NCBI RefSeq assembly: GCF_018918045.1
Contig: NZ_JAHLPU010000048.1
Location: 40,366 to 104,365 of the forward strand
Source of the DNA: Pseudoflavonifractor sp. MSJ-30
GTDB lineage: Bacteria > Bacillota > Clostridia > Oscillospirales > Oscillospiraceae
Direction: 5' to 3'
DNA length: 64,000 nucleotides
The translations under genes and the position numbers were made by a program. The notes beneath the pieces were generated by a model that did no database searches, was not told the DNA's origin, and saw only the letters and a list, made by a program, of their open reading frames with translations. Shown here piece after piece: positions 1 to 8,387 of the stretch; within the stretch, counting starts at the first letter, position 1, and each line of letters starts with the position of its first letter.

Positions 1-1613
1 GTGGTCATGGTATACTGGGTAACAATGGTATCATCGTTTTTGGAAAGCGGCACATAGCTGCACACGGGGTCTGCCGTAATCACCACGCCCGCGGCGTGGG
101 TGGAGGAATTGCGGGGCATTCCCTCCAGGCGCATAGCGGTATCGATGAGCTTTTTGACCCGTTCATCCCCATTGTACATCTCCCGGAACTTGGGAGACTC
201 CTCCAAAGCGGATTTCAGCGTCACATGGGGGCCAGCGGGCACCAGTTTTGCCACCACATCCGTCTCGGCAAAGGTGAAGTTCAGGGCACGGCCCACATCC
301 CGGATGGCGCCCCGGGCAGCCATGGTGCCAAAGGTCACGATCTGGGCTACATGATCCGCGCCGTACTTCCGGTACACATAGTCAATGACCTCACCCCGGC
401 GCTCCTGACAGAAGTCCGTGTCAAAATCAGGCATACTGACCCGCTCCGGATTCAGGAAGCGCTCGAAGATCAGGCCGTACTTCATAGGATCCACTTCCGT
501 AATGTGAATGCAGTATGCCACAATGGAGCCGGCGCCGGAGCCACGGCCGGGGCCCACGGGAATGCCCGCACTCTTGGCATAGTGGATAAAGTCCCAGACG
601 ATCAGATAATAGTTTACATACCCCATGGAGCTGATGACCTTGATCTCGTACTCCATGCGTTCCCGATATTCCTCAGGCGCGTCCGGGTAGCGCTCCTGAA
701 AGCCCTCATAGCAGAGCTTCCGGAAGTACTCCTCGTTGGTATAGCCCTCCGGCACGGGATAGGCCGGCAAATGGTACTCATGGAAGGTAAACTCCACATT
801 ACAACGCTCGGCAATTTTGACTGTATTTTCAAAAGCCTCGTCGCAGCCGGGGAACAGACTGCGCAGCTCCTCTTCGCTTTTCAGGTAGAATTCCTGGGTC
901 TCGAACCGCATTCGGTTGATATCGTCCACGGATTTCCCCGTCTGGATGCACAGCAGCACATCCTGAATATCCGCGTCCTCTTTGCGCAGATAGTGGGCAT
1001 CGTTGGTGATGACCATGGGCAGCCCTGTTTCCCGGGCCAGACGCTGAATGCCCTGGTTCACGGGGCGCTGGGCGGCAATGCCGTGGTCCTGCATCTCCAG
1101 ATAGAAATTGTCCTGCCCGAATATCCGGGACAGCTCCAGAGCTGTTGCTCTGGCCTTGTCATAGTCCTCGTTCATCAAAGCCTGGGGAATGGCCCCCGCA
1201 AGGCAGGCGGACAGGGCGATCAATCCCTCATGGTGGGCTTCCAGCAACTCCAGATCCACCCGGGGTTTCCCGTAAAAGCCATGCAGAAAGGCCTCCGACA
1301 CCAGATAGCAGAGGTTTTCATAGCCCGTTCTGTCCTTGCAGAGCAGAACCAGATGGTAGGGGTCGTTGTCCAGACCGTGGACACGATCCGTCATTTTCCG
1401 GCGCGCCACATAGACCTCGCAGCCGATAATCGGCTTGACGCCCGCTGCCTTGGCCGCTTTATAGAAATCGATACAGCCGTACATGACGCCGTGATCCGTC
1501 AGGGCAATGGCCGTCTGCCCAAGCTCCTTGACCCGGTCCATCATGCTGTCAATGCGGCAGGCGCCGTCCAGAAGGCTGTACTCGCTATGGACATGCAGAT
1601 GTGCAAAACTCAT
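1..1613 (-). CDS. dnaE: DNA polymerase III alpha subunit, N-terminal part (cut by window start)
   Basis: Replicative DNA polymerase of the DnaE class, which extends primers at the fork. The first 537 residues are present; the rest lies before position 1. The protein begins MSFAHLHVHSEYSLLDG, the PHP-domain metal motif HxH, followed by TDHGVMYG. The palm motifs GPGRGSGAGSIVAY and PDFDTDF are visible further on; the two aspartates of PDFDTDF are the metal-binding catalytic residues in this family. The start codon overlaps the end of whiA (ATGA), so the two are probably translationally coupled. Clostridia usually also carry a PolC; it is not in this window. Identification is secure. Confidence 0.97.
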   Translation of the reverse strand, partial: MSFAHLHVHSEYSLLDGACRIDSMMDRVKELGQTAIALTDHGVMYGCIDFYKAAKAAGVKPIIGCEVYVARRKMTDRVHGLDNDPYHLVLLCKDRTGYENLCYLVSEAFLHGFYGKPRVDLELLEAHHEGLIALSACLAGAIPQALMNEDYDKARATALELSRIFGQDNFYLEMQDHGIAAQRPVNQGIQRLARETGLPMVITNDAHYLRKEDADIQDVLLCIQTGKSVDDINRMRFETQEFYLKSEEELRSLFPGCDEAFENTVKIAERCNVEFTFHEYHLPAYPVPEGYTNEEYFRKLCYEGFQERYPDAPEEYRERMEYEIKVISSMGYVNYYLIVWDFIHYAKSAGIPVGPGRGSGAGSIVAYCIHITEVDPMKYGLIFERFLNPERVSMPDFDTDFCQERRGEVIDYVYRKYGADHVAQIVTFGTMAARGAIRDVGRALNFTFAETDVVAKLVPAGPHVTLKSALEESPKFREMYNGDERVKKLIDTAMRLEGMPRNSSTHAAGVVITADPVCSYVPLSKNDDTIVTQYTMT

Positions 1614-2521
1614 TGTGCCGCCTCCTTTGCCATGGCAACAATGCGCTGCAGACGGTGGTTCATGGCTGGCTTGGTGATAGGCGGCTCCATCATTGCCGCC
1701 AGTTCGGAAAGGGATGCCTCCGGGTTCTCTTCCCGGGCCCTGGCCGCCTGAGCAATCTTCTGGGGCAGCTTTTCCAGCTCTCCCCGCTCCCGCAAAACGC
1801 GAATGGCGCTGAGCTGCTCCTGAGCCGCCTCCACCACCTTGGAGGTATTGGCGTCGTCACAGTTGCAGCAGCGGTTGACCTGGTTGTTAAGCTCCTTTTC
1901 CAACTTCGCCTCCATAATGCCCATGGAGGCGACGGGAGCGCCCAAAAAGGTGAGAAAATCGGAGATCAGGTCGCTTTGCTTGAGATAGAGTACCTGCGCT
2001 CCCGCACGGGAGGCGGTTTTGGGCGAAAAGCCCACGGTCTCATGGAGCAGAGTATAGCATTCCCGGGCCACGCTCTTGTGTGTAGTGGTGAACTCCAGAT
2101 GGTACGCCTTGGCGGGACTGGTCACACTGCCGCCCGCCAGAAAGGCCCCCCGCAGAAAGGCTGCTTTGCAGCAGTCCTCCTCCACTACGGGCAGATTGAT
2201 ATGCAGGGACAGGGTGTCCCCTCTGGTAAAGCCGAAGGCATCCATAATGGCGGCGATTTTGTTTGGGGCGGTGATCTGGAATACCAGCTTCCCGGTGCCC
2301 CCATCCTCCGGCAGCTGGTCAAAGCTCACGCCGAAAGCCTTGCGGAAGAGCCTGGGCAGCAGCTTTCCGAAGTCCTGGCTCTCCGTAATGATCTTGATCT
2401 GTGTGTCCTGAAAGCAATTGCAAAAGAGCAGAATGCCGAAGCATTCCGCCAGGGCGCAGCAGGTATTCTGAGGATATTCCCGGCAGATCTCCGCCTTGGC
2501 GGATGCGGAAAAGGATTGCAT
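1610..2521 (-). CDS. whiA: Sporulation/cell-division regulator WhiA
   Basis: WhiA-family DNA-binding protein of 303 residues. The family has an N-terminal LAGLIDADG-like fold and a C-terminal helix-turn-helix; the latter is seen in SLSELAAMMEPPITKPAMNHR. I start it at the ATG giving MQSFSASAKAEICREY, because WhiA proteins usually begin just before this motif and a purine-rich AGAAGGGA lies upstream; an ATG eight codons earlier would overlap murB. It sits between murB and dnaE with a 4-base overlap to dnaE. In Bacillus WhiA lies next to yvcK and rapZ, which are absent here. WhiA affects division and chromosome segregation in Firmicutes and sporulation in Streptomyces. Confidence 0.93.
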   Translation of the reverse strand: MQSFSASAKAEICREYPQNTCCALAECFGILLFCNCFQDTQIKIITESQDFGKLLPRLFRKAFGVSFDQLPEDGGTGKLVFQITAPNKIAAIMDAFGFTRGDTLSLHINLPVVEEDCCKAAFLRGAFLAGGSVTSPAKAYHLEFTTTHKSVARECYTLLHETVGFSPKTASRAGAQVLYLKQSDLISDFLTFLGAPVASMGIMEAKLEKELNNQVNRCCNCDDANTSKVVEAAQEQLSAIRVLRERGELEKLPQKIAQAARAREENPEASLSELAAMMEPPITKPAMNHRLQRIVAMAKEAAQ

Positions 2522-2538
2522 GGCTTCCCTTCTTTCTT

Positions 2539-3450
2539 TTACCAAACACGAACCTCCGGTTCCAGCTGAATGCCGGATTTCTCTTTTACGATACGTGCCA
2601 CGTCCGCAAGCAGCCGCTTGACCTGTTCCGCCGTGGCATTGCCTAAATTCACGGCAAAGCCCGCGTGCTTTTCGGAAATGGCGGCGTCTCCCACCCTGTA
2701 GCCCCGAAGTCCCGCCTCATCGATAAGCGCGGCGGCATAGCCCTGGCTGGGACGCTTGAAGGCAGATCCGGCGCTGGGATAGTTCAGAGGCTGAGAGGCA
2801 GACCGCTTGGCCTGCAGCTCCTTCATACGCTGCCGGATCTGCTCCGGATCCCCCGGCGTCAGCTCCAGCAACGCGCTGAGCACAATATCCCCGGTCTCCT
2901 CCAGGCAGCTATGGCGATAGGAGAAGGCCATCTCCTCCCGGGTTCGGGTATAGCGGACACCGGTACTTGTCATCAGCTCCGCCTCCACGCAGACCCGGGC
3001 GATCTCGCCGCCGTAGGCCCCGGCGTTCATATACACACCGCCGCCGATGGTACCCGGAATGCCATGGGCGAATTCCAGACCGCTGAGTCCCTCCTTCGCC
3101 GCAAACATGGCGCAGCGGGTCATGGTCACACCCGCCATGACTCGAATATGGGTCTCGTCCACCCGCTCCATGCCGTCCAGGCAGTCCTTCAGGCAGATGG
3201 CAAGGCCGGGAAGGCCCTCGTCCGGCGCCAATACGTTGGTTCCTGCGCCAAGGATAACCGGTTTACGGTCCAATAAAGCGGACTTATTCAAAAGCTCGGA
3301 AAGTTCCTCTCCGTTTTTGGGAAAAGCCATCACTTCCGCCGGGCCTCCGATGCGGAAGGAGGTATGCTTTGCCAGGCTTTCGCCGAAGCTCAGAGATATT
3401 TCCGGGAAAAAGGCAGCGGTTTTCCGCTGAAAATCGGTCAATTCAGTCAT
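2539..3450 (-). CDS. murB: UDP-N-acetylenolpyruvoylglucosamine reductase
   Basis: FAD-dependent enzyme that reduces UDP-GlcNAc-enolpyruvate to UDP-MurNAc in cytoplasmic peptidoglycan precursor synthesis. It has 303 residues, normal for the short (type II) MurB. Motifs seen are LGAGTNVLAPDEG and GIPGTIGGGVYMNAGAYGGE in the FAD-binding domain, SAGSAFKRP with the serine proton donor, and a C-terminal PEVRVW carrying the conserved glutamate. The frame is open further upstream, but the ATG of MTELTDFQRK has a good CGGAGGCG site and fits family length. It is the first gene of a murB-whiA-dnaE unit with its own promoter just upstream. Confidence 0.96.
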   Translation of the reverse strand: MTELTDFQRKTAAFFPEISLSFGESLAKHTSFRIGGPAEVMAFPKNGEELSELLNKSALLDRKPVILGAGTNVLAPDEGLPGLAICLKDCLDGMERVDETHIRVMAGVTMTRCAMFAAKEGLSGLEFAHGIPGTIGGGVYMNAGAYGGEIARVCVEAELMTSTGVRYTRTREEMAFSYRHSCLEETGDIVLSALLELTPGDPEQIRQRMKELQAKRSASQPLNYPSAGSAFKRPSQGYAAALIDEAGLRGYRVGDAAISEKHAGFAVNLGNATAEQVKRLLADVARIVKEKSGIQLEPEVRVW

Positions 3451-3479
3451 AAACGCCTCCGGGTGTATGAATCCAGAAT

Positions 3480-3508
3480 AGTATACCACACCCGGGGCGA
3501 TTATGCAA
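3480..3508 (-). promoter_or_regulatory. Promoter of murB-whiA-dnaE
   Basis: On the minus strand TTGCAT and TATACT are separated by 17 bases, 30 bases before the murB start. The -35 lies next to the telA terminator, so the two units are packed back to back. Confidence 0.6.
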
Positions 3509-3510
3509 CG

Positions 3511-3537
3511 AAAAATCCCGGGGCACTGCCCCGGGAT
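3511..3537 (-). terminator. Rho-independent terminator of xpaC-telA
   Basis: An 11-base perfect inverted repeat (ATCCCGGGGCA / TGCCCCGGGAT) is followed on the minus strand by a run of five T, directly after the telA stop. Confidence 0.9.
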
Positions 3538-3545
3538 ATGTGAAC

Positions 3546-4691
3546 TTATTTCGTCCCGCGGATCTGCAGGAGCTTGTCTTTCAGCTGCTGCTCCATCTTT
3601 GCCATCTCGGCCTCGGCGGCCATGCGCTGGGTGCGGCCGTCGGCCTGGATCTTCATCACATCGTCCAGAGTCTGAATCAGATCGGCGTTGGTCTTCTTCA
3701 GAGTCTCGATATCCACGATGCCCCGCTCCGCTTCCTTGGCGGTCTCTACAGAGGCCATGTGCAGTTTTTCCGCATTGGATTTCAGCAGCGCGTTTGTCAC
3801 ATCGTTGACCTGCCGCTGGGCCTGAGCGGCCTCGGAGGAATGGGCAATGCCCAAGGCCAGAACCATCTGGTTCTTCCACAAGGGAATGGTGTTTACCAGC
3901 GTGGTCTGGATCTTTTCCACCATAACGGTGTCATTATTCTGGATCATGCGAATCTGAGGGGCTGTCTGGATGGAAATGGTCCGGGTCAGCTCCAGATCGT
4001 AGATTTTCTTTTCAAACCGATTGCACTTCTCAGCCAGATCTCGGGCAGTCTGGGCATCCTCCGCCAGACCCGTTTGCTGGGCCTTGGCCTCCAGTTCCTT
4101 GAGTTTGCCCTCTCGGACCTCCTGGAGCTTCTGCTTGCCGGCCATGATATACATGGTCAGCTCCTTGAAGTAGGCAAGGTTCTGCTCGTACATCTTATCC
4201 AGTACGGCGGAATCCTTCAGCAGCCGCACCTGATGCTGCTGCAACGCATCGCTGATTTTTTCCACATTGACCTCAGCCTTGGCATAACGGCTCTTCATCA
4301 GCTCCAGCTTGTCTGCCTGCTTCTTGAAGAAACCAAGAAAGCCCTTCTGCTCCTCCTTGTCGAAGCCCTGCAGTTCGCCGACTACATTGACAATCAGATC
4401 GCCAACCTCACCCAGATCCTGGGTCTTCACGTTTGCCAGCGCGGCATCCGAGAAATCTGCCATTTTCTTCTGGGCAGCGGCACCGTACTGCAAAATCTGG
4501 GTGGTGTTTTCCAGATCGATTTTGGCAGCAAAGTCCGTGACCATTTTCTGCTCCTGCTCGGTCAGAACAGGCTGCTGCATGGGCTTCTCCACAGGCGCGG
4601 TCTGCTCCTTCACAGTCAGCTCCTGTTTCTCCTCCAGCTCCGGCTCCAGAGTCAGGCTGGGGACGGCGTCCATATCAAATTCGTTGCTCAT
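3546..4691 (-). CDS. telA: TelA/YaaN-family (toxic anion resistance) protein
   Basis: Member of the TelA family (381 residues), soluble and almost wholly helical, with long heptad-rich stretches. It starts with an acidic tail (MSNEFDMDAVPSL) and shows the family pattern around FGFFKKQADKLELMKSRYAKAE and the C-terminal MAAEAEMAKMEQQLKDKLLQ. The family is named from tellurite resistance plasmids, but the chromosomal form in Bacillus (yaaN) is paired with xpaC and its true role is uncertain; envelope stress and resistance to antimicrobial compounds have been proposed. Here too it is 12 bases behind xpaC and followed by a strong terminator, so the two form a unit. Confidence 0.9.
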   Translation of the reverse strand: MSNEFDMDAVPSLTLEPELEEKQELTVKEQTAPVEKPMQQPVLTEQEQKMVTDFAAKIDLENTTQILQYGAAAQKKMADFSDAALANVKTQDLGEVGDLIVNVVGELQGFDKEEQKGFLGFFKKQADKLELMKSRYAKAEVNVEKISDALQQHQVRLLKDSAVLDKMYEQNLAYFKELTMYIMAGKQKLQEVREGKLKELEAKAQQTGLAEDAQTARDLAEKCNRFEKKIYDLELTRTISIQTAPQIRMIQNNDTVMVEKIQTTLVNTIPLWKNQMVLALGIAHSSEAAQAQRQVNDVTNALLKSNAEKLHMASVETAKEAERGIVDIETLKKTNADLIQTLDDVMKIQADGRTQRMAAEAEMAKMEQQLKDKLLQIRGTK

Positions 4692-4703
4692 AGTACTCTC
4701 TCC

Positions 4704-5912
4704 TTATTCTACCGGTTTGTTTTTCGAAAAATCATCGCCCGTCAGGCCCTCCTGGGCCAGCAGGGTTTGCAGGACGGAAATATCGCTGGACACGTCCATG
4801 GCCGTATCCTGAAATACGGAATCCAGCAGCTTTTCAAAGGCCAGATTCAAGGTATCCAAAGTGTCGTCGATCTCCTTCTTGGAGGCCTGAATCGTCTCGC
4901 CCTGGATTGGCTGACGGTCCATGTCCGCATAGGCGTTCAAAAGCTTGATGGTCATGGGCAGATAATAATCCATGAGCTTTTTGAGGTCCGGAATAATCTC
5001 CGGATGGGCCTCAGCCCGCTCGATAATCTTCCGCACAATGGATTCCATCCGGGATATCTTCGCGGAGATTTCGTCCCCGGGAATTTCATCGTTGCACCGG
5101 CGGATCTCCCGCAGATAAGCATTTCCCCGGTCCAGAACCTCCTGAACCTTGGGGGAAACCGCGCTCCGCGCCTGCTCCGCCTGTTTCTCCGCCTGAGCCT
5201 TCTGCCGGGCTTCCAGTTCCAGGCGGCTGGCCTCATAGTGCTGATAGGTCTCATCGCTGGTGATCAGGTTGTTCTCTTCCTTGTCCAGGTGACCTTCCAG
5301 GAACAGGCCCTCGTCAATCATGCCGCGGAGCTCCTTGCGGACGAACTTCACAGGCTTGCCCACACCGCGGGCCAGCTTTTCCAGAGCAATGTGGGTCTTC
5401 TGATCCAGCGTCTTCAAATAGACCTTATAACGGCTGACCTTCCCCAGAGATCGAATACCGCCGCTGAGCAGGAAGCCGCCTACACCCAGACTGCCTACGC
5501 CGAAAACCAGAGGTGCGGCAATGGACCCGGCAGCAAAGCCCACCAGATGGAAAATGCCGGAGATCAGAGAAAGGGTAAAGCCTGTAATAGAGAGAATGCC
5601 GCCAAAAACGGTTTTGAGAATACCCTTTGCTGTCTCGCCGTTGGCGCTGCCGTATAGGGCGGGAAGATTGGTTTTCTGAACGGGTTCCGGCCGCATAGGC
5701 TCCACCGTGATCGTTTTTCTGGGCTTCGTCGCGCCGGACATATCCAGTGCCCGCCACAGGGCATCGGAACCGGTGCGGGCGGCCTTGTCAATGGTGCTGG
5801 TGATATTGCGGCTCAGCTCCCGATAGTTCTGGGAATTGATTGCCTTGTCAATGATATCTTCAATGCTTCGGCCCAGGGAATCCCACTCCTGGTTCTGCTT
5901 TTCGTTCGCCAT
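4704..5912 (-). CDS. xpaC: XpaC-family membrane protein
   Basis: Member of the XpaC family, named for hydrolysis of 5-bromo-4-chloroindolyl phosphate, although no phosphatase motif is obvious. It has 402 residues. Residues about 1-60 are a polar helical region, residues about 108-165 are a hydrophobic hairpin (GGILSITGFTLSLISG, then GSIAAPLVFGVGSLG), and the remaining C-terminal half is charged and helical, likely cytoplasmic coiled coil. The start has the Shine-Dalgarno GGGAGGGA. It is the first gene of the xpaC-telA pair. The pair is conserved in Firmicutes and is probably a membrane-anchored complex; that is inference from pairing. Confidence 0.85.
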   Translation of the reverse strand: MANEKQNQEWDSLGRSIEDIIDKAINSQNYRELSRNITSTIDKAARTGSDALWRALDMSGATKPRKTITVEPMRPEPVQKTNLPALYGSANGETAKGILKTVFGGILSITGFTLSLISGIFHLVGFAAGSIAAPLVFGVGSLGVGGFLLSGGIRSLGKVSRYKVYLKTLDQKTHIALEKLARGVGKPVKFVRKELRGMIDEGLFLEGHLDKEENNLITSDETYQHYEASRLELEARQKAQAEKQAEQARSAVSPKVQEVLDRGNAYLREIRRCNDEIPGDEISAKISRMESIVRKIIERAEAHPEIIPDLKKLMDYYLPMTIKLLNAYADMDRQPIQGETIQASKKEIDDTLDTLNLAFEKLLDSVFQDTAMDVSSDISVLQTLLAQEGLTGDDFSKNKPVE

Positions 5913-5939
5913 GGTGTCCCTCCCATAAATACTTTTTCT

Positions 5940-5968
5940 ATTATAGCTTTTCTTCCGGGAAAAAACAA
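5940..5968 (-). promoter_or_regulatory. Promoter of xpaC-telA
   Basis: Minus strand TTGTTT, 17-base spacer, TATAAT, 28 bases before the xpaC start. Confidence 0.7.
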
Positions 5969-6005
5969 TAGGTATCCGAAAAAACAGCGAAAAGATACCA
6001 AATGT

Positions 6006-6025
6006 CCCCGGCGTTTCCGCCGGGG
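6006..6025 (-). terminator. Hairpin after the decarboxylase gamma-like gene
   Basis: CCCCGGCG TTTC CGCCGGGG immediately follows the stop at 6033. The T tract after it on the minus strand is weak (ACATTTGG), so termination may be partial. Confidence 0.6.
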
Positions 6026-6032
6026 ATCCCTC

Positions 6033-6158
6033 TTATCTGTTTGTCAGCTTGTTCAGAATCGCCGTTGCCAGGACAATCACGCCGATGACCAGGAAAACCC
6101 CGGCCATGCCCTTGGTGAGCATGGGAAGCGTCTGGGCCAGTGCGTCAGGATGCAGCAT
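6033..6158 (-). CDS. OadG-like small membrane subunit (41 residues)
   Basis: Very short gene of 41 residues, MLHPDALAQTLPMLTKGMAG at the start, then a single hydrophobic helix (GVFLVIGVIVLATAILNKL) and a polar end. Its place 13 bases behind the beta subunit of a Na+-translocating decarboxylase, and its one-helix layout, match the gamma (OadG-type) subunit that anchors the complex, but it is about half the usual length and lacks the His- or Pro-rich tail. A strong GAGGAGGTGG ribosome site supports translation. It would stay in the membrane with the beta subunit. Confidence 0.75.
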   Translation of the reverse strand: MLHPDALAQTLPMLTKGMAGVFLVIGVIVLATAILNKLTNR

Positions 6159-6171
6159 TCTCTCCACCTCC

Positions 6172-7293
6172 TCAGACACCCATCAGGGTGAGGATCAGGC
6201 CGCCCGCGATGACCGAAGCGATCTGGCCGGAAACATTGACGCTGATGGAGTACATCAGCAGGAAATTCTGATTGTCCTCCTTCAGTCCCATCTGGTTCAC
6301 CACTCTGCCGCTCATGGGGAAGGCGGAAATGCCCGCCGCGCCGATCATGGGATTGATCTTCTTGCCCTCCGGCAGGAAGAGGTTGATGAGCTTGGCAAAC
6401 AGCACGCCGCCGATGGTGTCGCCAATAAAGGCCACCAGGCCCAGAGCCAGAATCAACAAGGTGTCCGGCCGGACGAACTGCTCCGCAGTCATCTGGCTGG
6501 CAACCGTAAGGCCAAGTACAATGGTAATGAGATTGGTCAGCGTACTCTGGGCGGTTTCGGACAGGGCGTTCAGCACGCCGCATTCCCGCAGCAGGTTGCC
6601 GAACATCAGGAAACCCACCAGACTTGCGCTGGCCGGGGCCACCAGTCCGGCGGCAACGGTAACAAGAATCGGGAACAGAATCCGGGTCAGACGGCTGACG
6701 TTGCCCTTCTGATAAGGCATCCGGATTCGCCGTTCCTTTTTGGTGGTCACCAGCCGAATCACCGGCGGTTGGACGATGGGAACCAGAGCCATGTAGCTGT
6801 AGGCCGCCACCATAATGGCTCCCAGATATTTGGAGCCCAGCGTATTGGCTACGAAAATGGCCGTAGGCCCGTCCGCCGCGCCGATAACGGCGATGGAGGC
6901 AGCATCCTTCAAATCAAAGAAGAAGCCCGCCAGCACCAGCGTCAGGAAAATGCCGAACTGTGCCGCCGCGCCAAACAGCAGCAGCCAGGGCTTTTCCAGC
7001 AGAGGGCCAAAATCGATCATGGCCCCGATGCCGATAAACAGCAGCAGCGGGAACAGCTCATTGGACATGCCCGCTTGAAACAGAACGCTGAGGGCTCCTT
7101 CAACGTCCCCTTGCGTAATTGCCCCGGACAGTGGGAGATTGACAAGAATTGCGCCGAAACCCATGGGCAGCAGCAGACTGGGCTCCATCTTCCGGGCAAT
7201 TGCCAGATAGATAAGGAGTCCGCCGATAGCCCACATAAGGACCATCTGGGGTGTGATGTTTGTGAGATTGGAGAAAAGCGCGAGAATTTCCAT
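6172..7293 (-). CDS. oadB: Na+-translocating decarboxylase beta subunit
   Basis: Integral membrane protein of 373 residues in the OadB/GcdB/MmdB family, the subunit that couples decarboxylation of a biotin-bound carboxyl group to Na+ export. Family signatures seen include IGAMIDFGPLLEKP, the Na+-site region VIGAADGPTAIFVAN, and MPYQKGNVSRLTRILFPI. About ten membrane segments are evident. The start at MEILALFSNL is preceded by AAGGAGGG; the reading frame runs further but without a ribosome site. No carboxyltransferase (alpha) or biotin carrier gene is in the window, so the substrate (oxaloacetate, glutaconyl-CoA or methylmalonyl-CoA) cannot be fixed; the nearby 2-hydroxycarboxylate transporter makes oxaloacetate plausible. 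The 5' leader appears to be a structured RNA. Confidence 0.93.
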   Translation of the reverse strand: MEILALFSNLTNITPQMVLMWAIGGLLIYLAIARKMEPSLLLPMGFGAILVNLPLSGAITQGDVEGALSVLFQAGMSNELFPLLLFIGIGAMIDFGPLLEKPWLLLFGAAAQFGIFLTLVLAGFFFDLKDAASIAVIGAADGPTAIFVANTLGSKYLGAIMVAAYSYMALVPIVQPPVIRLVTTKKERRIRMPYQKGNVSRLTRILFPILVTVAAGLVAPASASLVGFLMFGNLLRECGVLNALSETAQSTLTNLITIVLGLTVASQMTAEQFVRPDTLLILALGLVAFIGDTIGGVLFAKLINLFLPEGKKINPMIGAAGISAFPMSGRVVNQMGLKEDNQNFLLMYSISVNVSGQIASVIAGGLILTLMGV

Positions 7294-7344
7294 AAATACC
7301 CTCCTTACAGGCGCGCTGTGAAGAGGATAAAAAAGAAGACCTCC

Positions 7345-7366
7345 ATCACAGCAGAAAAACTGTGAT
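7345..7366 (-). terminator. Possible attenuator hairpin after the oadB leader aptamer
   Basis: Minus strand ATCACAG ... CTGTGAT hairpin, then GGAGGTCTTCTTTTTTATC. Its first three bases are also the end of the closing helix of the leader aptamer, so the two structures may compete. The T tract starts about ten bases after the stem, which is not ideal. Confidence 0.4.
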
Positions 7367-7460
7367 AAAAGTCTCAAGCTTACCACATGGCCCCGGGCGA
7401 AACGCCGTGATGACGAGACCATGCAGCGGGAACACCCCGCCCTTTACTCCCTTTTACCTT
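7364..7460 (-). promoter_or_regulatory. yybP-ykoY-like (Mn2+) riboswitch before oadB
   Basis: The minus-strand leader begins GGTAAAAGGGAGTA and ends GCTTGAGACTTTTATC; these two ends pair (GGTAAAAG with CTTTTATC) and carry the GGGAGTA and GAGACnTTTA elements I associate with the yybP-ykoY family. An internal CGTCATCACGGCG resembles the second conserved loop. The predicted transcription start falls right at its 5' edge. The consensus normally has GGGGAGTA, one G more. A Na+-sensing class would make more physiological sense for a Na+ pump and is the main alternative; I cannot run a covariance model. Confidence 0.55.
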
Positions 7461-7466
7461 GGGAAT

Positions 7467-7495
7467 ATTATATGTATTTCCAGTGAAAAAGTCAA
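7467..7495 (-). promoter_or_regulatory. Promoter of the oadB unit
   Basis: Minus strand TTGACT, 17-base spacer, TATAAT. The expected start point is about 7460, so the transcript would open with the structured leader. Confidence 0.75.
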
Positions 7496-7505
7496 CCGAA
7501 AAAAC

Positions 7506-7534
7506 GCGTCCGGCAGGAAAATCCTGCCGGACGC
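7506..7534 (-). terminator. Terminator of the transporter-hydrolase operon
   Basis: Perfect 13-base stem GCGTCCGGCAGGA / TCCTGCCGGACGC with a 3-base loop, followed on the minus strand by TTTTTTCGG. It lies 17 bases after the hydrolase stop. Confidence 0.92.
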
Positions 7535-7550
7535 AGATGGGAATGATGAA

Positions 7551-8372
7551 TCAGAGATAGCGGATGAAGAACTTCTGCGCTGCCTGCACCCGTTCCTTCT
7601 CGCCGCTTTCATGGGCAAAACCCGGGAGGATCTCCAGCTCCGCATGGACGCCGTTGTCCCGCAGATTCTTTTGCAGACTCTTCATGCGGTCTACGCGGTT
7701 GTTGCCATAAGGGGAGTCACCGATGAACTTGTTGTCCAGTTCCCCGACCGTAATCAGGACAGGCACCTTCCGAACGGCATCCAGGTCTACATCATAGCCG
7801 AAATAATCCTTGAAATCCCGAATTCCCCAGAAGTAGTCCTCATCCGGGTTCAGGAAGGTGGGCCGGCCCGGCGCGCCGATGGAGCAGGCCTTCATCCGGT
7901 CCGGATGGGCAAACAGGAAGCGGTTGACAAACTGGCCGCCGCCGGAATGGCCGAACATAAAGAACTTATCCGTATGGACACCGGGGTAACGCTTCGCCAT
8001 GTCCTCAATCATATCCAGCAGGATCAGATCATACCGGATCCCATCGCAGGAAAGCAGCTTATAGCTGTTGAAGTCATCCCTCTGGATCAAGCCGCCGGGG
8101 AACATAGGTGCCAGAACCGCCATATGGTACTTGTCAGACAGTTCTTTGGCCTGCTTGATATATTCCTCCGTAGCGCACCCGGTGCCATGGATAATGACCA
8201 TCAGAGAATAGTTGTGCTCGGCCTCGTCATAGTAGCAGTCCGGCAGATGAACCCAGTAGTGGAACCGCTGGTCCGTAGGGCAGTGCCAGAGCATATTCAG
8301 ATACGCGTTGCCGAATAGATTTTTCTGCTGCTCCAGTGTCAGGTTGGCAGCAAGGGGGTTCGTATTTGCCAT
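7551..8372 (-). CDS. Alpha/beta hydrolase (esterase-like)
   Basis: Cytoplasmic alpha/beta-fold hydrolase of 273 residues with no signal peptide. The oxyanion-side motif IIHGTGC, the nucleophile elbow GHSGGGQ (serine in G-H-S-G-G), an acid candidate in ITVGELDNKF and a C-terminal histidine in ILPGFAHESGE give a full catalytic triad in order. The layout resembles poly(hydroxyalkanoate) depolymerase- or feruloyl-esterase-like enzymes. It follows the 2-hydroxycarboxylate transporter by 15 bases and shares its terminator, so it likely acts on an ester or amide of an imported carboxylate; the substrate is unknown. Confidence 0.82.
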   Translation of the reverse strand: MANTNPLAANLTLEQQKNLFGNAYLNMLWHCPTDQRFHYWVHLPDCYYDEAEHNYSLMVIIHGTGCATEEYIKQAKELSDKYHMAVLAPMFPGGLIQRDDFNSYKLLSCDGIRYDLILLDMIEDMAKRYPGVHTDKFFMFGHSGGGQFVNRFLFAHPDRMKACSIGAPGRPTFLNPDEDYFWGIRDFKDYFGYDVDLDAVRKVPVLITVGELDNKFIGDSPYGNNRVDRMKSLQKNLRDNGVHAELEILPGFAHESGEKERVQAAQKFFIRYL

Positions 8373-8387
8373 GATAAGCCTCTTTCC

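Noticed and set aside
96..1751. Long open frame opposite dnaE
   Set aside because: It mirrors an unmistakable DnaE on the other strand; open only because of GC-rich third positions. The same applies to the long frames opposite telA/xpaC (3540-5657), the pilin (54055-58230), oadB (6049-7365) and ftsH (27275-29563).
2545..2545. Earlier ATG for WhiA (eight codons upstream)
   Set aside because: It overlaps the murB end, and the family begins near MQSFSASAKAE, which has its own purine-rich site.
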